From Deltaproteobacteria bacterium (GTDB lineage: Bacteria > Desulfobacterota > Binatia > UBA9968), in the NCBI GenBank assembly GCA_016184235.1, contig JACPDC010000229.1, positions 1 through 18,431 on the forward strand: a stretch of 18,431 nt of DNA. The letters run 5' to 3'. Each line of letters opens with the position of its first letter. The stretch's first letter is position 1. The position numbers and the translations under genes are program-made. Positions 14,345 to 18,431 of this stretch are shown one piece after another. The notes below the pieces were generated by a model that saw only the letters and a program-made list of their open reading frames with translations, was not told the DNA's origin and searched no databases.

Positions 14345-15193
14345 ATGAACGGCCCGGGAATAGACAGATATCCGAATATTTTTAGCGCGCTGAAGGTCGG
14401 CAGCGCCAGCTGCCGGAACCGGGTGAAGTACGCGGCCTGCTCGGTATCCAACTTCAACACGCGCGACGGATCCATCACGGATCGGGAATATGCCCGCATG
14501 GAAGTGATCGCCGGCACGGGCGCGGGAATGATCACCAATCAGGGGGCCTACCCGGACCCGGAGGGAGCCGGCAAGGCGTACTACCGGCAATTGAGCATCG
14601 CCGATGACAAATACATCCCCGGCTTTCGGAAAATCGCCGACATGTTGCATCGCGGCGGGGCGATTGCCATTCAACAGATCCTTCATGCCGGCCGCTACGG
14701 CGGCATCGACCTGGACCGTTGCGTCCAGCCCTCCGATGTTCCGCAGACCTTGCGGCACTTCCGCCCTCCCCGGCAGATGAGCCGGGATGACATTCGCCGC
14801 TGCGTCCGGGACCATTGCCAGGCGAGCCGGCGCGCCATGGAAGCCGGCTTTGACGGCGTCGAGATCACGGCCTTCATGGGCTACCTGCTGGCCAATTTCC
14901 TCTCCCCGTTCACCAACCGGCGGACCGACGAATACGGGGGTTCGCTCGAAAACCGCGGCCGCTTCATGGTGGAATTGCTGGGCGCCATCCGGGAGGCGAT
15001 CGGAAAAGATCGGCTCCTGATCATCCGGCTGAACGGCGAGGAGCTGATGGACGAGCGCGGCGGCAACAGTCCTCCGGAGTGCATCGAGTTCATGAAAATG
15101 GCGCGGCAACAGTCCTCCGGAGTGCATCGAGTTCATGAAAATGGCGGAGCAGGCGGGAGCCGACTGCATCAGCATCGTAGTGGGCTGGCATGA
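14345..15193 (+). CDS. FadH/OYE-like Fe-S flavoenzyme, N-terminal FMN-barrel part, interrupted by a 43-bp duplication
   Basis: The ATG at 14345 has GAGGG 5 nt upstream; a TTG start 30 nt earlier is less likely. Residues ~1-250 are the FMN-binding TIM barrel of the old yellow enzyme / 2,4-dienoyl-CoA reductase family. Visible signatures are CRNRVKYA, QILHAGRYGG and GYLLANFLSPFTNRRTDEYG, then LENRGRFM. After ECIEFMKMA the frame reads into a second copy of a 43-nt unit and ends in unrelated residues at 15193. Removing one copy joins it exactly to the next open frame, giving a 652-aa protein of normal family size. The likely reaction is NAD(P)H-dependent reduction of an enoyl or dienoyl substrate. 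As sequenced, it is a truncated barrel. Confidence 0.85.
   Translation: MNGPGIDRYPNIFSALKVGSASCRNRVKYAACSVSNFNTRDGSITDREYARMEVIAGTGAGMITNQGAYPDPEGAGKAYYRQLSIADDKYIPGFRKIADMLHRGGAIAIQQILHAGRYGGIDLDRCVQPSDVPQTLRHFRPPRQMSRDDIRRCVRDHCQASRRAMEAGFDGVEITAFMGYLLANFLSPFTNRRTDEYGGSLENRGRFMVELLGAIREAIGKDRLLIIRLNGEELMDERGGNSPPECIEFMKMARQQSSGVHRVHENGGAGGSRLHQHRSGLA
15060..15145 (+). repeat. Perfect 43-bp tandem duplication causing a frameshift
   Basis: Two identical 43-nt units, 15060-15102 and 15103-15145, follow each other without a gap. Each starts GCGGCAACAG and ends GAAAATGGC. Since 43 is not a multiple of three, the second copy shifts the reading frame of the FadH-like gene. From 14345 to 16346 there are 2002 nt; minus 43 leaves exactly 653 codons. 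The identity of the copies points to a recent event, a reversible switch or an assembly error. Confidence 0.95.
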
Positions 15194-16346
15194 ATCCACG
15201 CGCGGGGCCCTGGGGCGGGACGTGCATGACGACCAGTGGCTGCCGCTGGCGGAGAATGCCTCGCGCGCGGTGAAAATCCCGGTCGCCTTCGGCCCGCGCT
15301 TCTGCGATCCCGTCAAAGCGGAAGAGGCTCTGGCGAGAGGGGCGTTCGGGCTATGGGAGGTTTGCCGCCCTTTTCTCGCGGACCCCGAGCTCCTGCACAA
15401 AGTGGCGCGGGACCGCCTGGAAGAGATCCGCCCCTGCGTCGGCGGGCTGCTCTGCCTTTCCCGGATGTTCCGCAACCTTCCCTATATTTGCGCGGTCAAT
15501 CCGCGGCTGGGCCACGAGGTCGAGCCCGAATATGAATTGCGGCCGGCGCGAATTCCTAAAAAGGTGCTGGTCATCGGCGGCGGTCCCGGCGGCCTCGAGT
15601 GCGCCTTCATCGCGGCGCAGCGCGGCCACTCCGTGGTTCTGTGTGAGAAGAGCGAGCGGCTGGGCGGACAGTTGCTCCCGGCCTCCAGGGAGATCGGCGG
15701 CGGCCGGATTTTTGTCGATCTGGCTCGCTACTACGAAACCATGCTCAGGAAATGGAACGTGGAGGTGCGCCTCGGAACGGAAGTAACGCCGCAACTGTGC
15801 GCCCAAATCGCTCCCGACGTCAGCGTGGTCGCTACCGGCTCGGAAATAGAGCATTTCCCCATTCCAGGAATCCACAGAAACCACGTAGTGATCGCGCACG
15901 ACATCCTGGAGGAAGGCGCTCCCTGCGGCGATCGCGTGGTGGTGCTGGGGGGCGAGAGGATCGGTCTCGTCGCCGCCGAGTACCTCGCCTCGCGCGGCAA
16001 GCAGGTAACTCTCGTGGAGCTGGGCAAGAGACTGGGCGAGGATGTGATCGCCACTTTCAAGTGGCGTCATACCGCCTGGGTCCGCGAGCTGCAAATTCAG
16101 GCGCTGCTGAACACGCGGGCCAAGGAGATCACCGAGGAAGGAGTGGTGGTGGAGGAAGAAGGAGGCGCGGAGAGGCTGGTGCCCGCCGATACCGTGATCC
16201 TCGCGATTCCCCGAAAAGCGAGGCAGCAATTGCTGACGGATCTGGAATTTGTCTGCGACGAGCTCTACATGATCGGCGATGCCGTAAAGCCCCGCTCCAT
16301 GCACAACGCCATTCGGGAAGGTTACCTGATCGGCATCCGGATTTGA
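15135..16346 (+). CDS. FadH/OYE-like Fe-S flavoenzyme, C-terminal part (barrel end, Fe-S site, FAD/NADH domains)
   Basis: This frame holds the rest of the split gene. Its ATG (15135) lies inside the second repeat unit, so independent initiation is doubtful. It starts with the end of the FMN barrel (QAGADCISIVVG, GLWEVCRPFLADPEL). Next is the Fe-S loop CVGGLLCLSRMF...ICAVNP, with TMADH-like C-x2-C-x2-C-x11-C spacing but Gly in place of the second cysteine. A Rossmann fold (KVLVIGGGPGGLECAFIAA) and a second nucleotide-binding fold (VVVLGGERIGLVAAEYLA) follow. The family passes electrons from NAD(P)H through FAD and the cluster to FMN. The missing ligand would impair a normal [4Fe-4S] cluster. 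It ends 9 nt before the amidohydrolase gene. Confidence 0.85.
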   Translation: MKMAEQAGADCISIVVGWHESTRGALGRDVHDDQWLPLAENASRAVKIPVAFGPRFCDPVKAEEALARGAFGLWEVCRPFLADPELLHKVARDRLEEIRPCVGGLLCLSRMFRNLPYICAVNPRLGHEVEPEYELRPARIPKKVLVIGGGPGGLECAFIAAQRGHSVVLCEKSERLGGQLLPASREIGGGRIFVDLARYYETMLRKWNVEVRLGTEVTPQLCAQIAPDVSVVATGSEIEHFPIPGIHRNHVVIAHDILEEGAPCGDRVVVLGGERIGLVAAEYLASRGKQVTLVELGKRLGEDVIATFKWRHTAWVRELQIQALLNTRAKEITEEGVVVEEEGGAERLVPADTVILAIPRKARQQLLTDLEFVCDELYMIGDAVKPRSMHNAIREGYLIGIRI

Positions 16347-16355
16347 GAAGGCGCT

Positions 16356-17369
16356 GTGAAGATCGACATCTTCCCTCATATCTATCCGCGGCGATATGCC
16401 GATCGAATATTTTCCCGCTCCGGCCCCGGCCTCGACATGCAGAACCGCTTCCGCGAGATCCCCGTGCTCACGGACCTGGAGCTGCGCTTCCGCATCATGG
16501 ATCAATATGGAGACTACGTGCAGGTGCTCACTCTCTGCTCCCCGCCGATCGAGGGGCTGGGGTCGCCGCGGGAGACGCCGGAGCTCGCGCGCCTGGCCAA
16601 CGACGGCATGGCCGGGCTGGTGGAGAAATATCCCGATCGCTTCCCCGGTTTCGTCGCCTCGATGCCGATGAACAACCCTGAGGCCGCCCTCAGAGAGATC
16701 GATCGCGCCGTTACCGAGCTTGGGGCCACGGGGATCCAGATCTTTTCCAACGTCAGGGGACGGCCGCTCGATGAGCCTGAGTTCCGGCCGCTTTTCGCCC
16801 GGATGGCGGCGCTCGATCTGCCGATCTGGCTCCATCCGGCCCGGCTTCCCGGCTTTTCCGACTACCAGACGGAGGGGCGATCCCGTTACGATCTCTGGTG
16901 GGTGTTCGGCTGGCCCTATGAAACCACGATCGCGATGGCGCGCCTGGTCTTTGCCGGCATCTTCGACCTGCATCCGAACCTGAGGATCATCACCCATCAC
17001 CTGGGGGCGATGCTGCCCTACTTCGAGGGGCGCGCCGGCTTCGGCCTCGACCAGCTCGGGAGTAGAACAGAGGACGCGGATGACGCTCAGGCGCTCGGCC
17101 GCTTGCGGCGCCCGCCGCTCGACTACTTTCGAATGTTTTACGCCGACACCGCTCTGTTCGGCGCGCTCCCGGCCACGGAATGCGGGCTCGCCTTCTTCGG
17201 CGCCGATCAAATCCTGTTCGGCACCGACATGCCCTTCGACCCGGAAAAGGGTCCAGGCTTCATCCGCGAGACGATCCGCTGCATCGACCGGATGCGCGCC
17301 TCCACCGAAGAGAAAGCCAAGATCTATGAGGGGAATGCCAGAAGGCTGCTAAAACTGAAGCTTCCGTAG
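16356..17369 (+). CDS. ACMSD-type amidohydrolase-2 family protein
   Basis: The product is 337 aa, starting at GTG (16356), 9 nt after the flavoenzyme stop. The TIM-barrel amidohydrolase family includes metal-dependent decarboxylases (ACMSD, gamma-resorcylate decarboxylase) and hydrolases. The family's N-terminal metal motif, usually Asp-x-His-x-His, reads DIFPH here, with Phe5 in place of the first His and His8 kept. Other expected ligands are visible: His160 (WLHPARLP), His214/His215 (ITHHLGAM) and Asp291 (FGTDMPFD). The close spacing suggests co-transcription and a shared pathway with the reductase. A decarboxylase or ring-hydrolase role is plausible. The substituted motif makes the metal state uncertain. 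Confidence 0.9.
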   Translation: MKIDIFPHIYPRRYADRIFSRSGPGLDMQNRFREIPVLTDLELRFRIMDQYGDYVQVLTLCSPPIEGLGSPRETPELARLANDGMAGLVEKYPDRFPGFVASMPMNNPEAALREIDRAVTELGATGIQIFSNVRGRPLDEPEFRPLFARMAALDLPIWLHPARLPGFSDYQTEGRSRYDLWWVFGWPYETTIAMARLVFAGIFDLHPNLRIITHHLGAMLPYFEGRAGFGLDQLGSRTEDADDAQALGRLRRPPLDYFRMFYADTALFGALPATECGLAFFGADQILFGTDMPFDPEKGPGFIRETIRCIDRMRASTEEKAKIYEGNARRLLKLKLP

Positions 17370-17370
17370 A

Positions 17371-17488
17371 CCGTTGAAAAAGGCCCATCTGCTTCGTTGC
17401 ACTCAATCGCCTCGCTCCAACGTACTGCTCAAGTACGCCTCCGCTCGTCGATTTCTCGCGCGCCTTGCACCTGGGACCTTTTTGACCG
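17371..17488. terminator. Long imperfect palindrome between convergent genes, possible bidirectional terminator or repeat element
   Basis: The sequence begins 1 nt after the amidohydrolase stop. The ends CCGTTGAAAAAGGCCC (from 17371) and GGGACCTTTTTGACCGG (to 17488) are near-perfect inverted copies. The similarity continues inward to a centre GTAC-TGCTCAA-GTAC. The arms are about 53 nt with scattered mismatches. The T-run after a paired stem on either strand would suit a terminator for the convergent amidohydrolase and ORF6N genes. Its length and complexity also suit a dispersed palindromic (REP-like) element. Confidence 0.7.
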
Positions 17489-17492
17489 GCCT

Positions 17493-17575
17493 GGTCCGTT
17501 GGGGGTCAGGTCCGTTGCGTTGGGTCCGTTGGGGGTCATTGGGTCCGTTGGGGGTCACCGTTGGGGGTCAGGTCT
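17493..17575 (+). repeat. G-rich tandem repeats of GGTCCGTTGGGGGTCA, with a G-quadruplex motif
   Basis: Five imperfect units built on TCCGTTGGGGGTCA follow the palindrome; four end in TTGGGGGTCA and one is altered (TCCGTTGCGTT). The stretch 17522-17554 reads G3-N6-G5-N5-G3-N6-G5, which meets the standard four-run quadruplex rule with loops of 7 nt or less. The block ends GGTCAGGTCTTG. I associate that kind of end with repeats next to REP-associated transposases in some deltaproteobacterial genomes, a memory I cannot verify here. No transposase is present. The region is noncoding between convergent genes. Confidence 0.8.
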
Positions 17576-17601
17576 TGTTTCTTGTATTTAGGAACAGATT
17601 C

Positions 17602-18153
17602 TTAATGCCTTGGGCTGATTTCTGGCCTTCGGTATTTTACCGCTCTCTCTTTCACGAGGAATCCGATCTTTCGTTTCTTAGGCTCCGCCGGGGACATGAG
17701 CTGACGTATAGCGTCAAAGACCACCTTAAACTGAGAGTCATATTTCTTTTCCAGTGCTTCAAGCTTTCGCTCCAGATCTTTGTGGGATGCAATCATCACT
17801 CGAAGCCGCACGAAGGTGCGCATGATCTCGATATTGACTTGCGCCGCCCGCTTGCTCCTCAAAACGCTGGAGAGCATAGCAACGCCCTGCTCCGTGAAGG
17901 CATAAGGCAGGTATTTCGAATGCTCCCCCCTTTTTAAGGTGCCAAAATGGCGCCTTAAAGATTCATATTCTTGCTGCGAAAGCTCGAACATGAAATCTAC
18001 TGGGAAGCGGTCTATATTTCTCCTGACCTGCCTTTTTAGTTGTTTGACTTCGACTTCGTAAAGATCTGCAAGATCGTTATCCAGGATGACCTTACATCCT
18101 CGCAAAAGGAGAATGCGATTTTCGATCCGTTCAGCAGCGACTAGACCTGTCAT
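17602..18153 (-). CDS. ORF6N-domain protein
   Basis: The product is 183 aa. Residues ~8-95 match the ORF6N domain (ENRILLLRGCKVILDNDLADLYEV, then FPVDFMFELSQQEY and YAFTEQGVAMLSSVLRS), a DNA-binding-associated domain common in phages, mobile islands and bacterial chromosomes. A charged helical segment (~115-145, KDLERKLEALEKKYDSQF) suggests a coiled coil. The C-terminus is basic. The only ribosome-binding-like AGGAG lies about 13 nt before the ATG, so initiation may be weak. It stands alone beside the G-rich repeats and on a different theme from the catabolic genes, which hints at an acquired or mobile-linked gene. Biological role is not known for most of the family. Confidence 0.88.
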   Translation of the reverse strand: MTGLVAAERIENRILLLRGCKVILDNDLADLYEVEVKQLKRQVRRNIDRFPVDFMFELSQQEYESLRRHFGTLKRGEHSKYLPYAFTEQGVAMLSSVLRSKRAAQVNIEIMRTFVRLRVMIASHKDLERKLEALEKKYDSQFKVVFDAIRQLMSPAEPKKRKIGFLVKERAVKYRRPEISPRH

Positions 18154-18248
18154 TGCGCTTGTTTGCTCTCCTGTGAAGGTGCCCCGGCATCCACATCACA
18201 AAGATGTAACCGGATCGGAAATACCCAGTCGAAGTCAGTTTCGCGTCC

Positions 18249-18431
18249 CTATTTATCCAGCCTCTTCTCGGTTTGGTTCACAGGGTCGAGCCGGATATCA
18301 ATCAGCGCCACCTGGCCGGAGGCGGCCGCCTTCAGTCCCCTTTGCAGCGCCCCTCTCACCTCGCCCGGCTCTTCGACCTTTTCGCCGTAGCCCTCGAAGG
18401 CGCGCGCGATCACGGAGTACTCCGGGCTCGG
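18249..18431 (-). CDS. C-terminus of a thiamine-diphosphate-dependent enzyme (acetolactate-synthase-like), partial
   Basis: The frame is open from the right edge to TAG at 18251-18249 (60 residues). It contains PEYSVIARAFEGYGEKVEEP, EVRGALQRGLKAAASGQVAL and IDIRLDP. This pattern (ARAFG-x-GxxVExP...EVxxAL...ALIDVxxDP) is the usual end of the TPP-binding domain in acetolactate synthase, benzoylformate decarboxylase and related enzymes. The catalytic part lies outside the window, so the specific enzyme cannot be named. Confidence 0.8.
   Translation of the reverse strand, partial: PSPEYSVIARAFEGYGEKVEEPGEVRGALQRGLKAAASGQVALIDIRLDPVNQTEKRLDK

Noticed and set aside
14279..15475. 398-codon minus-strand open frame over the FadH-like gene
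   Set aside because: Antisense to a gene with family signatures. It includes a duplicated peptide only because the 43-bp repeat is read twice.
15351..17210. 619-codon minus-strand open frame opposite the flavoenzyme and amidohydrolase
   Set aside because: It spans two recognised genes on the other strand, with composition typical of an antisense shadow and no recognisable domain.
17493..17575. Possible CRISPR array
   Set aside because: The units are nearly contiguous without unique spacers of regular length, and there are no cas genes.
17374..17937. 187-codon plus-strand open frame across the repeat region
   Set aside because: It is made of the palindrome, the G-rich repeats and the antisense of the ORF6N gene, and has no domain.

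Overview
The window is an 18.4 kb, moderately GC-rich chromosomal segment from a Gram-negative-type bacterium. The gene content (two UbiD-family decarboxylases, orphan NMT1/SsuA-type binding proteins, an IclR regulator, an ACMSD-type amidohydrolase, a PsrABC-like molybdoenzyme) resembles uncultivated soil or groundwater lineages such as Binatota/Desulfobacterota-like, Rokubacteria or NC10 bacteria. That placement is an impression from gene content; no marker gene here proves it.

Layout. (1) 1-489, minus strand, runs off the left edge: an open frame whose N-terminal half is an unknown small protein and whose C-terminal half is clearly the end of the MGS domain of carbamoyl-phosphate synthase large subunit (CarB). 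(2) 733-14186, minus strand: a 13.5 kb block. In transcription order it holds binding protein 2, IclR regulator, UbiD-2, a 49-aa zinc ribbon, two damaged tandem DJ-1/PfpI copies, binding protein 1, UbiD-1, a 99-aa protein overlapping UbiD-1 by 4 nt, an EntE-like AMP ligase, a PsrB-PsrC-type Fe-S/NrfD fusion, and a PsrA/PhsA-like molybdopterin oxidoreductase. Spacing is tight from IclR to the molybdoenzyme, so it is probably one operon or a few coupled ones. A perfect 10-bp palindrome lies directly upstream of the IclR gene on a leaderless-looking promoter. (3) 14193-14344: divergent promoter region. (4) 14345-17369, plus strand: a FadH-like Fe-S flavoenzyme split by a 43-bp tandem duplication, followed by an ACMSD-type amidohydrolase. 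(5) 17370-17601: a long imperfect palindrome and G-rich tandem repeats. (6) An ORF6N-domain gene, then the C-terminus of a thiamine-diphosphate enzyme running off the right edge, both minus strand.

Working model (inference). The block looks like a catabolic locus for an organic, probably aromatic, acid. Periplasmic binding proteins would sense or capture the ligand, the ligase would activate an acid, the UbiD enzymes would carry out prenyl-FMN-dependent (de)carboxylation, and the membrane-linked molybdoenzyme would exchange electrons with the quinone pool. The FadH-like reductase and the amidohydrolase could act on downstream ring or enoyl intermediates. No transporter permease, UbiX or ring-cleavage gene is present, so the substrate cannot be named.

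The most distinctive features are the IclR palindrome/promoter, the 43-bp frameshifting duplication, the complementary damage in the DJ-1 pair, the two UbiD genes each with its own small partner, the molybdoenzyme that lacks a Tat signal but has a membrane partner, the CarB chimera, and the palindrome plus G-rich repeat cluster.
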